NCBI RefSeq assembly: GCF_000003815.2
Contig: NC_049992.1
Location: 6,547,081-6,611,080 of the forward strand
DNA length: 64,000 nt
Reading direction: 5' to 3'
Source: Branchiostoma floridae
Taxonomy: Eukaryota > Chordata > Leptocardii > Amphioxiformes > Branchiostomatidae
Both the position numbers and the translations under genes were made by a program. This document shows positions 34,301 to 43,074 of this stretch, piece by piece. Each line of letters starts with the position of its first letter. Within the stretch, counting starts at the first letter, position 1. The notes under the pieces are model-generated. The model saw nothing but the letters and a program-made list of their open reading frames with translations. It searched no databases and was not told the DNA's origin.

Positions 34301-37150
34301 AGAAGTTTCATTCTGACGGCATTTTGGCTCATTCCATCTCGTGTGAAGAGGGATATAAAGTCTATTTGGAATTCCCATCCGAATGGCCGCGAATGTGGCA
34401 CGAATTTTGCAAATATTTCATTCTGGCTGGTTCTGCTTGATTCCTGCCAATTCGGTTTCAGTGTGAAGGCCGTATAAACAGAGCTATGCTTCATTATTTC
34501 CCACCTGCCAAGAGGCTATTTCCCCAGTTTGGCGTTTTTTTTCCGCTCACGATAGTCAAATATGGCACCAAAAGTCGCGAACAGTTTCATGTGGTTTAGA
34601 ATCTCAATGGTATTCGATCTGACGTATTAAATTCGAATCGAACTCAGGCGCTTTATTTCGGGTCACTCGCGGTCACCTACCGGTTTAACGTACAGTAAAC
34701 AACGAAGAATATGCCCTTAGTTTCTTGGATGCCTTGAGCCACAAAAAATGAAACCTTTTTTTGACAAAAAAAAGGGAACCTTTATCTGACAACATATTTT
34801 CAATCTTGTTTTGTATGGGAGAAGCGTAATGTAACGAGGCTTCTTGCGTCAAACTTGGTAACCTTTCATTGTAATAAATGTTAACGGTGGTATAAAGCGC
34901 CCCCTGGCACCATCCATGCCAAATGACATGCGCCCATACATGGGACACAAATCCATTTTCTGAAGAAACAAATCAACTTTGAGAAAGCATTTGCTTCACC
35001 TCGTATATCATGCACGAAAGGAACGCTGTCAGGATATCATCAGTTGGTTGAACATGAGACACGACAGCATCGACAAACTACGACTTGAGATTGTCCCCCA
35101 TCTGAATCACTGTGGGCAGTTTGAATTTGAAATCATAGTATTTACTTCAGTTGGTGTTTGTGTTTTTTCATTGATGTTTGGGCCCGTTTCTCCCATTTAA
35201 AGTTGATAACCAAAACACTATAGCTAAGAAACAAATCTCTGGGGTTAGTTAACGGAAGGTGCTGTAACTTCGGACGTAAATTAACGTGTTCGACATCGAA
35301 TTGTATCAGTGTCAGTTGTCTAAAAACTGTTGCGTTTTGACTAATGATAAATGAGAGTGGTGGTGTTTGGGAATTTTCCGTTCAGGAGTTTACTTTACAT
35401 CATCTGTGCACGATTTACACCATGAATCTCGGCCGGTAAAACAGAAAATTGTTGTTGTAAATATTGCGTTCCACATTGTTCCATTCTAAATAGGGTACCC
35501 TAACTTCGGATTACAAATACCTCTGTTTCTCTTTGACTCATTGGAACAATTTTAAGAAAACAGAAAGAAGAATTTTGTGTCAACTAACTTCAGCTTCCCT
35601 CTGGTTCGTATTTTTGGACCGTGCGTAAATTTCCGCCAATGCAAGGCCCGCTGTAACTTAGCGATTGTTTACGCCGCTTGTTGCATTCCAAGTCACTTCA
35701 ACGCTGACGATCTGTTGCTTCGTTTGGCGATGAGAGTAAATACTTCATTTCACACCCATGGCTCTTGAGTATGAGCGCACAAAATGCCACAAATTTGTTA
35801 CAAGAATGCCGAAAGTGTCGGCAGGCATGTTAACACCGGAAACAGATATGCTGACCCCTGCACGGCACCGCATGTGATCTCAAAGTATGCGGCAAATCCC
35901 TCCATCAGTTCAGTGCAAAGTCATTAATATATTTGAACCAAATCCTCGATTTTTTTGGGACCGCTAGATGTGTTTTACTTGGTTTATTTTAGGGCATGCA
36001 ATGACAAATTCACTTTCAATTATGTTCGTGTTATGATGCACTCAGCGATTTGCATATTGTCAGATGGGCGGGCCGCGCGCTGACTTCAAAGCCTGTCGCG
36101 AACTTTATGTGAGTCTAAGGTTTCATGCAGACATGAGTTTGCTACATCAATTATCCAGTCGCGTCGTGTTTCGTCAGCCGGTCACTGAGATTTTTCAAAC
36201 TCAAACTTATACGACGTGTATAAGCTAGATTAAATGCAATTTTACCGATTTGCGAGTCCTACTTGACTTATGTACAGCGCGACCAGAGGTACCTGCACTG
36301 TTGTAGGTACATTTCGAACAGCGGTCAACAGATATGTCCGTGACGTAACTTGGGGAGGGCGTTCGACGCCACGATTACTTCGTAATTTCAGGTCAGTTTG
36401 ATTGCCAGATAAACTCCCCAGTACCCAAGTTATTGGTGTTTTGTATAGCTTTATGCCTCATGTCTAAAACAACTAAATTTGCAAGGTGATTGTCGAGTAA
36501 GTTAGATGTAAGAGGCGCCACTACACAGTGACCTTGTTTCGAACGTAGCCATTTTAAATGCTCAAATTCCTTGGTTACGCAAAAATCGATTATTGTACAC
36601 AAAACCGTGTTTCATCCAGACGACAGCTGTGTGCATTAACGTGGGTTCTTCGCGATTTTATTCAGCACTATTGATGAAGACAAACATGCCTCATTTCTGC
36701 ATAAAGGGACAATCAAAAATTAATCCGAAGTTACAGCACATCCGAAGTTACAGCACCCCCCGTTAGTATTTTCATCAGATTCTATTTATTACAGTAAATA
36801 TGATACTCCATGCTTGTTCTAAATTCAAATATTTATTTTGTTGATACATACAAAGAAGAATTTGAACATATTTCGCAACATTCATAGAGCTAACATATGT
36901 TTGAAATACGCTAGCCGGTCAAAACAAGTAAACATATTCTGTTGCAAAATTGTGTACCTATAATCCAAACTTACCTCGTCTCTATTGAAGACAGCACTGC
37001 AGTGAGAAGACCAGCTCCAGCGATAGTTTGAGTCAAGATGGTCAGACACCAAACTACACAGAACAGTTTAGCATTGGCTAGTCTTCGGGCCCACCTAGGA
37101 TAATAACAAGCCACTCCGCACTTTACTGTGTTGTCTTCCTCTTCAGCCAT
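22392..37150 (-). CDS. SLCO/OATP organic anion transporter, 13 exons, 768 residues
   Basis: Coding exons, 5' to 3': 36975-37150, 32699-32823, 32390-32508, 31854-31958, 31281-31365, 30403-30621, 29482-29610, 28710-28871, 25866-26064, 25250-25445, 24579-24973, 23954-24018 and 22392-22723. All 12 junctions join in phase with GT/AG; the sum is 2307 bases. Organic anion transporters exchange amphipathic anions (steroid conjugates, bile salts, thyroid hormones, drugs) across the plasma membrane. Evidence: 12 hydrophobic segments; PTYPLGTTYVDDHV (loop before TM5); the superfamily signature PLWVGAWWLGYFVM before TM6; a Kazal-type Cys-rich domain between TM9 and TM10; and IPAPIYIGALIDSSC before TM12. 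The start ATG follows ggaaggaagag and opens MAEEEDNTVKCGVACYYP. The loop after the Kazal domain is unusually long and Ser/Thr/Pro-rich. Subfamily not assigned. Confidence 0.95.
22747..22954 (+). mobile_element. TTCGCGG-type MITE, copy 2, TA-flanked
   Basis: Begins ctgtgaatgcagaaatgttc and ends aaatgcatttacag, bounded by TA on both sides, 208 bp. It lies 23 bases upstream (on the gene's strand) of the last SLCO exon, so it abuts the branch-point region of that intron. Confidence 0.85.
23050..23160. mobile_element. Dispersed repeat (ggttaatgaccccct), inverted relative to 38955-39060
   Basis: Carries tacctgtgtttacacaatct, then gctggggttaatgacccc and taggagcgc. The segment at 38955-39060 has the same blocks in reverse complement (tagcgctccta, gggtcattaaccccagc, agagattgtgtaaaca). 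Family unknown. Confidence 0.65.
23403..23573. repeat. Long palindrome (about 70-bp arms) with hammerhead-like core
   Basis: The left arm starts tacaccaaaaagtagttact; the right arm ends agtaactactttttggtgta; arms are about 90% complementary. The centre has ctgacga (23485-23491), a hairpin ggatag/ctatcc (23493-23510) and gaaa (23511-23514), in the order of a hammerhead core. The extra A before the hairpin and a poor stem I make catalysis doubtful. It lies in the last-but-one SLCO intron. Confidence 0.75.
24195..24262 (+). mobile_element. LINE 3'-end fragment with CTAT-rich tail
   Basis: Matches the 3' end of the LINE at 18951-21245 (acaattgttgcccaataaa) and ends in catctatccatctatcaatc, a simple tail typical of CR1/L2-like insertions. 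A very short 5'-truncated insertion in an SLCO intron. Confidence 0.6.
24579..24973 (-). CDS. SLCO exon with extended Ser/Thr-rich loop and TM10
   Basis: The exon begins NYSNCGCV, then encodes about 75 residues rich in Thr, Ser, Asn and Pro (for example TVTVTSEPNAYTNLPSSVQI) before PCPTKC and the hydrophobic TM10 (FLALLTLNLVCRAMIPLLLV). In typical OATPs the link from the Kazal cysteines to TM10 is much shorter, so this is an insertion with potential O- and N-glycosylation (an NRT sequon is present). Confidence 0.9.
25250..25445 (-). CDS. SLCO exon encoding the Kazal-type extracellular domain
   Basis: Encodes CNADCGCPLDRYRPVCASDG, then ITYFSGCHAGCRES. This is the Cys-rich Kazal-like module in extracellular loop 5 of OATPs, with the conserved C-x-C-x(7)-P-V-C-x(6)-Y-x(3)-C spacing. 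The following exon adds NYSNCGC, the last cysteines of the module. Confidence 0.95.
25530..25605 (-). mobile_element. tRNA-derived SINE head (decayed)
   Basis: On the minus strand, gggtggtaaaagtgctcgcc resembles an A box region and gagttcgatctcc a B box, at tRNA-like spacing (about 35 bases). It has no intact cloverleaf, so it is a SINE remnant and not a tRNA gene. Confidence 0.45.
26261..26296 (+). mobile_element. Inverted LINE fragment left of the gap
   Basis: The reverse complement of this stretch matches 26926-26962 (cattactctttctaatagc and cagtctttgatat) with one indel. The LINE 3' part therefore exists in both orientations on the two sides of the assembly gap. Confidence 0.7.
26387..26880. 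other. Assembly gap (494 N)
   Basis: Run of N inside SLCO intron 8, at the 3' end of a LINE fragment and flanked by inverted copies of the same LINE sequence. A palindromic structure probably blocked assembly. The SLCO reading frame is continuous across this intron, so no exon need be hidden here. Confidence 0.98.
26913..28330 (-). mobile_element. LINE fragment: RT thumb and C-terminal zinc knuckle
   Basis: An open minus-strand frame of 465 codons (26913-28310). It begins after the catalytic RT blocks, with NWKLTVNVSKTKVLIFSKS, YLGIPFTSSGKF and FVKPILMYGSELTCFD. It ends with LRISSHKLNIETGRYYNVAP and the zinc knuckle CPFCPKHIEDEFHFLMEC. It aligns block by block with the second half of the LINE at 18951-21011 (same clade, clearly different family). 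The missing N-terminal half means 5' truncation near 28330. The 3' end (about 26890-27010) is the source family of the short inserts in LamG modules 2-6. Inserted in the same orientation as the host gene SLCO. Confidence 0.9.
28417..28534. mobile_element. 118-bp foldback element with 9-bp direct repeats
   Basis: Almost entirely palindromic: tagcctggta at the left, taccaggcta at the right, and a central aattacgtaatt. Mismatches are few. It is flanked by acgcagtga at 28408-28416 and 28535-28543, a 9-bp target-site duplication. It lies in an SLCO intron. Confidence 0.88.
28904..29111 (+). mobile_element. TTCGCGG-type MITE, copy 3, TA-flanked
   Basis: Same ends and orientation as copy 2 (ctgtaaatgcagaaatgttc at the left, acatttacag at the right), 208 bp, flanked by TA. 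Close identity to copy 2 suggests recent activity. Confidence 0.87.
30108..30360. mobile_element. MITE, CCTTTCCACTTG ends, copy 2
   Basis: Left end ccccatttccacttgacggc; right end gccgtcatagtggaaagggg. Directly inside are cgctgcggtctcactgcg and its inverted partner (cgcagtgagagtgcgacg). It ends about 43 bases from the SLCO exon at 30403-30621. Related to 12658-12878. Confidence 0.82.
30403..30621 (-). CDS. SLCO exon with OATP signature and TM5-TM6
   Basis: Encodes GFSYITYGVGPSAGLFLGG (TM5), an acidic loop (VDMDKGVDPAALG), the OATP signature with GAWW, and TM6 (MMGTLGLVAFWLLLFPAG). The GAWW tryptophans and the following G are intact. Confidence 0.95.
31448..31735. repeat. (CTGT/CTCT)n microsatellite
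   Basis: Nearly 290 bases of ctgtctctct-type repeats in an SLCO intron. The open frames of Leu/Ser/Cys-rich text across it are repeat translations, not proteins. Confidence 0.95.
33092..33270. mobile_element. MITE, CCAAGCAGATCCTACG family, best-preserved copy
   Basis: Left taatctccaagcagatccta, right taggatctgcttggagatta, about 40 bases of arm including gtggcataagat-type sequence. The flanks (ttatcataaacg and tgataaacg) are themselves inverted. It lies in the first SLCO intron. Confidence 0.85.
33433..33635. mobile_element. Decayed relatives of the CCAAGCAGATCC MITE
   Basis: Contains ttggtggcataagaaagctg, then atcttatgccaccggtaaat and two further copies of the right-end motif (ataccaccggtccaatctg). 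Probably nested or partly duplicated copies. Confidence 0.6.
33890..34471. mobile_element. ~580-bp inverted-repeat element
   Basis: Outer ends ggcccctttacac and gtgtgaaggcc are inverted. Inside are arms of roughly 90 bases (gccgtcagaatgaaa, ctctattcct, gtagtgtattctaga) at 33915-33990 and 34255-34345. The 121-codon open frame at 34075-34440 lies across this arm and is not shared by the left arm, so it is not taken as a gene. It lies in the first SLCO intron. Confidence 0.78.
34480..35245. other. No gene seen (SLCO intron 1)
   Basis: Between two inverted-repeat elements. No exon with splice signals is visible. A run of tttgacaaaaaaaagg at about 34758 is only low complexity. Confidence 0.4.
35251..36765. 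mobile_element. ~1.5-kb element with GGTGCTGTAACTTCGGA ends
   Basis: Left end acggaaggtgctgtaacttc; the right end carries the inverse twice (tccgaagttacagcaca, then tccgaagttacagcacccc). An internal taccctaacttcggatta sits at 35499. Longest open frame is 63 codons with no recognisable transposase, so it is non-autonomous or decayed. It lies in the first SLCO intron. Confidence 0.7.
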
Positions 37151-37539
37151 CTCTTCCTTCCTTCCTTGTGATCAAGATTCAGATGAAGCGAACGTTTCTT
37201 ACAGAAAGCAATGTCTTCAGATGTCTCCCTTGTCTAACCTAAATTGGGAGTGGTTGAACAACCTCAACACGTCTACAGGTGTGTACAATAATGACAGTGG
37301 CTAAAGAATTTCCTGACTTTTATGTAACCCTCACCAAGTCGTGCATTCGGCGACAGTACGGAAGGTGGAGCATGAAGCCCCAGTTTACAGTCGGTGCGAT
37401 AGTGACAGATGAGGTCAGAGCTGTCATGGGATGTGCTTTCACATGACTGTACATCTTTTTATAAAGCTCTTAACTTAAAAGACATTTCGAGTGAGCTTTT
37501 TAACTAAGTTTGCCTTCTTTCTTTCATTCCTTCGAGGGG

Positions 37540-38285
37540 CAAATCAATAGTGTGCTCTGCTGAAGAAGAATATCTCAGAAAAAAAATCGGGGAGATGGAC
37601 CAACGTGTTGTGCACCAAACTTCACAAAACAGTTTAGGATTGGCAAGTCTCCGGGCATAAAGGCGCGGTCACATGTAGGTCGTTCGATTTTGATAATAGG
37701 ATTTTTAAGCAAGCAGTGACAGAGCCAAACACCCACAAGGTTCCAAGAGAGCGGTTTGTGCAGCAAGACAGCTGAACATTGTAGGACACATGCAAGGCTG
37801 TCCTAAAAATGCCCCAACGATCGCACCAACTATGTGACCGCGCCTTAAATTATATAACTAGGACAGAAATATGCGACTCTGCATTTTACCGTCACGTCGT
37901 CTTCTTCTCTCGATTAAAACTTAAAGTCTCAGACGTCGGATAGAGCGAATGCTTGTTACGTCCATGTGATAATGTCTAAAGAGGTGTCCCTGTCTTTCAA
38001 TCAACCTGGGGAGGGTTTAAGGCATTTACAACACGAGAGTCGCTGAAGAATCCTTGACATTGATATAACGCTGGTACACCTTTATCCGAGGGTAACCTAT
38101 ATTCGATGTTTCTAAAGACAATGTACTTATGAATACCATGTCGACGGACGGTAGTTTCAAGCTGTACAATTGTGAAAATGTTGCAATTTGAATTGGCGAA
38201 ATCACCTAGAGCAGGCACCACGAGATACTCCCTTAACTAAGTCGTGGCAAGACATCACGGAAGGCGAAACATGAAGACATTTGGG
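37540..38285 (-). pseudogene. Decayed duplicate of SLCO exon 1 and 5' flank
   Basis: On the minus strand, 37596-37660 reads RRLANPKLFCEVWCTT, against RRLANAKLFCVVWCLT in SLCO exon 1 at 36975-37150. It then loses frame and has no good donor. The match resumes beyond an inserted MITE (37661-37845): gcgactctgcattttaccgt here against ccactccgcactttactgtg in exon 1. It continues into the 5' flank (aagtcgtggcaagacatcac here, aagtcgtgcattcggcgaca at about 37338). This is a tandem duplication of the SLCO 5' end, now degenerate. Confidence 0.72.
37661..37845. mobile_element. 185-bp MITE inside the SLCO duplicate, TAA-flanked
   Basis: Perfect 14-bp inverted ends aggcgcggtcacat / atgtgaccgcgcct with taa on both sides. 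The 3-bp TAA duplication suggests a PIF/Harbinger-type non-autonomous element. It splits the decayed exon-1 duplicate, so it inserted after the duplication. Confidence 0.85.
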
Positions 38286-38289
38286 GGAA

Positions 38290-39420
38290 CGTTACGTTAT
38301 CTAATAGAACTCAAATTATATCTCAATCGTTTACCCGTCTATATCTGTATCACTAGAGTCGGTATAACTGCCCTTGGCGCAACTCATCGACAATTATATC
38401 TGCTCTTTGATTTTCTGGTTTAGCACTGCTCCAACGCACCCTACTTTTTTTACGAAAGCCCGCTAAGTTGTAAGTACTGTGTCATGTCAGTGGTGAAAAA
38501 AACGCATTAAAAGAGCCACTGTCCGGAAAGATCAAATCTGCCCAGTTACAATCCCTCTCTATGCCGATATTTGTCTCTCCAGGTCACGGTAATTCCACTA
38601 GTACTTCAAAACGCGACCAACCGTGAAACTGATTACAAGATATCGCTGGTGCATGCAGTGTGAAGTGTCTCAACAATTAGTAAAATGTCTTCAAAGTAGA
38701 CCAACACAGATGTTCCCCATTTAAAAGTAGGTTATGCGAATGACCTAACTCATTCATCCGGCCAACTTCCTTCCCCGGCATAGAGAACCTTAACCCAAGT
38801 TGAAAACTCCGAATTAGCGCTCCGCCAAAATAAAATCCACCGGTCCGAAAGGCTGCGAAAGCGGCTGCACATAAATACCTTTTAAGGTAATATCAAGCCT
38901 TTGGTGATTATGCAAAAAAAAAATGACCAAGGACGCCAAAGAAAGACGCCCATAGCCTAACTGAAATAGCGCTCCTAGCGGTTGCCCGTACAGTTGCCAC
39001 CACCTAGGAGGGGGTCATTAACCCCAGCCAGCAAGAGATTGTGTAAACATAGGCTAGAGACTACCAGTGCTGGAAAAATAGACCATGGGGGTTTCAGTGT
39101 TGGACAGAGATTGGTCCAGCGCTGAAGCTGCTTAATATTTAGTAATGTATAGGCTATTTCGTCTATTCGTCGTGTCTATGTGTTTATATGTGGGTACGGG
39201 TCACAGCACCAACAAGAGCTGCCTGTGATCCACGTGTATTGTACTGTTTACAATAGTGACCAATCAAATCAAATGGCTAGCACTACTACCGAAACATGCA
39301 ATCAAAGGTTATCTATCTTAGGTTGTCATAGGTTGCGAAGAGAGCGAGTGAAAAATTATAATCCGATGCAAGAGTGACTTTGACTTTAAATCCACAATTC
39401 CGTTGAAAACTTTCAAAGAG
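38290..39420. other. Spacer, no gene seen
   Basis: Contains the inverted relative of the 23050-23160 repeat at about 38955-39060. Otherwise no exon or structured repeat is supported. Confidence 0.4.
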
Positions 39421-39624
39421 AAATATGATTGACATACTCACTCGCTCGAACAAAAAAAAAAAACAACAACAAAAAAACTGATACCAGATGTTATTTCTGT
39501 TGCAACATCAAACGGAATTTCTGTGATTTTGTAATCTCTCTACTTCATATTTTCCTCGTAAGTGGCTCACAATGTAGCAAAAACCAAGGCACATTTTTAG
39601 AAATACGTGGCGGACGTGGCCTAC

Positions 39625-39652
39625 CCCCCCCCCCCACACACACAAACGTACG
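39625..39652. repeat. Poly-C run with (CA) tract
   Basis: About 13 C residues followed by acacacacaaa. Minor simple repeat. Confidence 0.85.
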
Positions 39653-39802
39653 GACAAATTGCACGTACGGCGGGCTGTGCCCTTAACTTTGTGCAGTGTC
39701 CGAAAGACACGTGAGAGGTTAAACGAGAGGTCAGAGGAGGCGTGGTTTTAACACGAGTTCCTTCACCTTTACAGGTGATCAAGGTTAAAAGTGGTACATC
39801 GA

Positions 39803-39974
39803 ATAAATGAATGAATGAATGAATGAATAAATGAATGAGTGAGTGAGTGAGTGAGTGAGTGAGTGAATGAATGAGTGAGTGAGTGAGTGAATGAATGAAT
39901 GAATGAATGAATGAATGAATGAATGAATGAATGAATGAATGAATGAATGAATGAATGAATGAATGAATGAATGG
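39803..39974. repeat. (TGAA)n/(TGAG)n microsatellite
   Basis: About 170 bases of tgaa and tgag tetramers. It is followed by ggttttatttcgcatc, so on the minus strand it reads as an AATAAAACC end plus a cattcattcatt tail. That matches the tail style of the LINE at 60961-61446 and suggests the microsatellite grew from a LINE 3' tail. Confidence 0.92.
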
Positions 39975-40138
39975 TTTTATTTCGCATCGAGCAACAAACA
40001 ATAACATACAGTGGCAGCCTTTATTTCTTCGGCTGAATTGCAATACGCTTTACACATGTTACAATTAAAATGAACAGCAATAGAAGTGCACAATTCCAAA
40101 CATTATAAAACATAGATTATTAACGGTCGGTAGTAACC

Positions 40139-40571
40139 TTAACTATGGTTCGATATACCAGTACAGCCCAAACCGTGTGACTGACGCGAGCGGTATCTAT
40201 TTTCAATTTATGTACCATATATTGCCGAGTAACGCACTTTACAATTTACAGTCAGGTGCCATACATATACAGTACCGGGTAATAGTACACATGATACCTC
40301 AAGGTTTCATAGCGTACCATGAAACACGCAGGTAACATATAGGTGCTTTTATAGGTTAGCGCGCGTGAGCCATGTAATGCTAGTTCACCTTTATCCGTGG
40401 GGTGACCTTTACCCGTTGTAAACTAATTACTCACTATTTGTCCACGACATACGTATACCGGGGGTTACAGTGGGACTTTTAAAGAGTCCAATGATATTAC
40501 GCATGTTGCGAAAACCGCCAATGCTAATTATCTCGTCCTCGAGAGGCCATGGGGACAGCATCACGGTGTGT

Positions 40572-40611
<40 letters not shown>

Positions 40612-41060
40612 GTGTGTGTGTGTTGGGGGGGGGGGGGCGTTCGCACCAAATCGATCAACTGGCATAACCTCTCCTCTTCATAACCTTACATGCACCACGA
40701 TGTGACAAAGATCAATGCACGTGCCTCGGGGTACAAGACATTTTAACTAAGCACGCATAGCCTTTAGCAGCATCTGTATAGGTGAAAACGTGAGATACTT
40801 GTTATAACAACGTTACAATAGAGGAGTGTTTAAACCACACCGCTATGACCTCTTGCGTAACCTCTCATGTGCCTTCCAGGCTCATACAGAATGTCCCGAT
40901 GTAACCTTAAAGTTTACCAACGGTTGTTACCAATATAACACAAACCGTGTGATACGCCTGGTATCTATTTTTAAGGCACTATAAAGTAGGCCAGGTAAAG
41001 TACTTTGCGATTAACATTCAGTTACCATATACGAGTACATTTGTAGAACCAGATAACACA
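40139..41060. repeat. Two diverged direct copies of a ~140-bp segment
   Basis: 40139-40280 and 40919-41055 share caaaccgtgtga, ggtatctatttt and further blocks ending in an aaccagataa/accgggtaat variant. The spacing is about 780 bases. Likely an old duplication or two related element ends; function unknown. Confidence 0.55.
40567..40637. repeat. (TG)n followed by poly-G
   Basis: About 56 bases of tg repeats with one tgcg interruption, then about 14 G. Confidence 0.95.
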
Positions 41061-41696
41061 CCTTACTACTTCTATCCAGGTGGCATATAGGGTCAGATTA
41101 AATACCTTACGCCCTCCCCTCTCTGTACCCTTCATTAGTTTTGTAGATGGTATCGCCTCAATCTTTGTAATAATCTTTGTACCTCAACGAAAAAAAAATT
41201 TAGTTTGAAAGGCATAAACGCCAAGGTTTTCAGAAACTCAAGGTGATAAAAGATTTAGAGCCAGTGATAACTTAAAAGACGGTGATCTGTATTATTTCTT
41301 TTCATATTCTCTTTTCTGGTACCATCCTCTGGCGACGCTAACTAGCGATGGTACTTATATGTGCACGTTTTTGGCACAGACAATTAGAGGCAAGACGCTT
41401 TAACATGGAAACGTGTGAAATAACGTGATTTACGTTGATTGACAAACAGGATTTTACAGTACATTTGTTCCATTGTTGCACATCAAAGAGGGCATATCAG
41501 ACGTAACTGATGATTGGGCATTTTTTTAATTGCTGGACATTTTTGATTGGTTGAGCTGAAGCCTTCACCTTACCAAAGCTCCTCCCTGAATTCTACCCCA
41601 CGTTACTTTCACCAACCATAGAACTGCGTTCACTTACTACACAATAATGCGGAGAAATTTCCTTTAAAGGCATAAGAAAATTTGCATACGACGTGG

Positions 41697-41703
41697 TATA
41701 AAT
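41697..41703 (+). promoter_or_regulatory. Candidate TATA box of the LamG array gene
   Basis: TATAAAT. A start site about 30 bases on would give a short leader ending at aaataag|gtgtgt (donor after 41801). A leader intron could then join to the small exon at 43075. This is the only good promoter motif I see between the spacer and the first LamG exon, but the link is inferred. Confidence 0.4.
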
Positions 41704-41924
41704 TTCTGAAACTGGCCACTAAACACCAGTGCGCCCCGGTACCAGAGAAGACAACAAGACTTCAGACAGACTTTCTGTGTGCAGCGAACTGAACAAATAA
41801 GGTGTGTCTGCTTTTCATTGATTCATGATTAACACGATCATTACAGAGAATATCATTTCCTAGCTAAGCAAGCTAAACAAAATTTTGTCACCATTTAAAA
41901 TGTTGGCGTCGCGTAGCGTCTAGG

Positions 41925-42030
41925 TGAGGTATTTGGCTCAAAGCCCATAGATCTGGTATTCGAGTCTCCTGATATGCCATTTTGTTGTGCCTTTGAGAAG
42001 GCCATATAGCAGTAAGTCCCTCACTTCACT
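41925..42030 (+). mobile_element. tRNA-derived SINE-like segment
   Basis: Contains gcgtctaggtgaggtatttg (A-box-like region) and ctggtattcgagtctcctga (B-box-like GGTATTCGAGTC) at tRNA spacing. The rest does not fold as a tRNA. SINE remnant, not a tRNA gene. Confidence 0.4.
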
Positions 42031-42181
42031 ATGGTGAAAATATTCACCTATCTTCAGTTAGAGGCGTCCTACGGAAAACACTTACCCTAAGGTTAACATT
42101 GCTTGAAGAGAGCCACACATCGAGCACGTAAAACAACAATTTGAACTTATCGAGAAGAGTAGGGGTAACGTCGGCTATCAT

Positions 42182-42378
42182 AATTCCACCAGGTGCCATA
42201 ATACCGCCACCTCAAAAAAACGTTACTCTAGAGGTCTTCCAAAGATTGTCTTGAGCACCGAATCGTAAATATCCGAAATGTAATACATTTCAGATATTCA
42301 GGTGTTGACGACAATCTTGAGAAGTCCTCTATAACAACGTTATTGAGGTGGCGGTATAATGGCAACTGGTGGTATTAT
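42182..42378. mobile_element. ~195-bp palindromic MITE
   Basis: Left taccgccacctc and aacgtta; right taacgtt... and gaggtggcggta, with arms of about 70 bases converging on gaaatgtaatacatttc in the centre. No coding capacity. Confidence 0.82.
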
Positions 42379-43074
42379 GCAAATGTATGTTTAGAGGTGA
42401 GAGTAGGTAAATCAAATTTGTATGCAGCTTGAACGTTTCATGATTAGTAGCACAAATCTGTTTTGTTACACCATGAGATGGTTTACCATGCATGTTTGTA
42501 ATACAAATAAATACAAACAAACCCATTTGCCGTGTAATGTATAGAACCCGTTTTCAGATGAATACTTAAACCCCTGACTCTTTCCAATAGATCGTCTTCC
42601 CAACTAACATGTACGGTGGCTTCTTTTATCACTCATTTTTCTATGATAGATAATCTAAGGGTTTGAAGGTCATGTAAAGTTCGCTCGTCACCTGCGAAAT
42701 AGCTGTTATATATACCCGTATATAAGTTTTTATTCGGTTTGAAATTCAACTTCGGCGTATATCGCCCAGCCAAATCATGTCTTAGTCAACTAAGGAATTT
42801 TAAAAATCATGACGCAGTTGAACCGATTACAATCTGTCTTACCTGTTAACCTGTTGTACGACGAATTCTAAGCTAAATGCTACTAATAGTACTATCAACT
42901 GATTGCCAGTCGAGCTAAGACCTGCCTTTTTTACGTCGTTCGTCATGATAATGTCAGCAGTATCACAAGCAAGCTGTGATGCTTATCGACCTCACATTTG
43001 ACATGATACTTCGGAGGTTAAGCTTCAATAGTTCACATGTGACCTCCCGCGTCAGAGTTGGAACCGTTTGACAG

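Noticed and set aside
34075-34440. 121-codon frame on the plus strand
   Set aside because: Lies within the inverted-repeat element 33890-34471, is not conserved between its arms, and matches no family I know.
39621-40043. 140-codon frame of FIHS repeats
   Set aside because: Translation of the TGAA microsatellite; no protein evidence.
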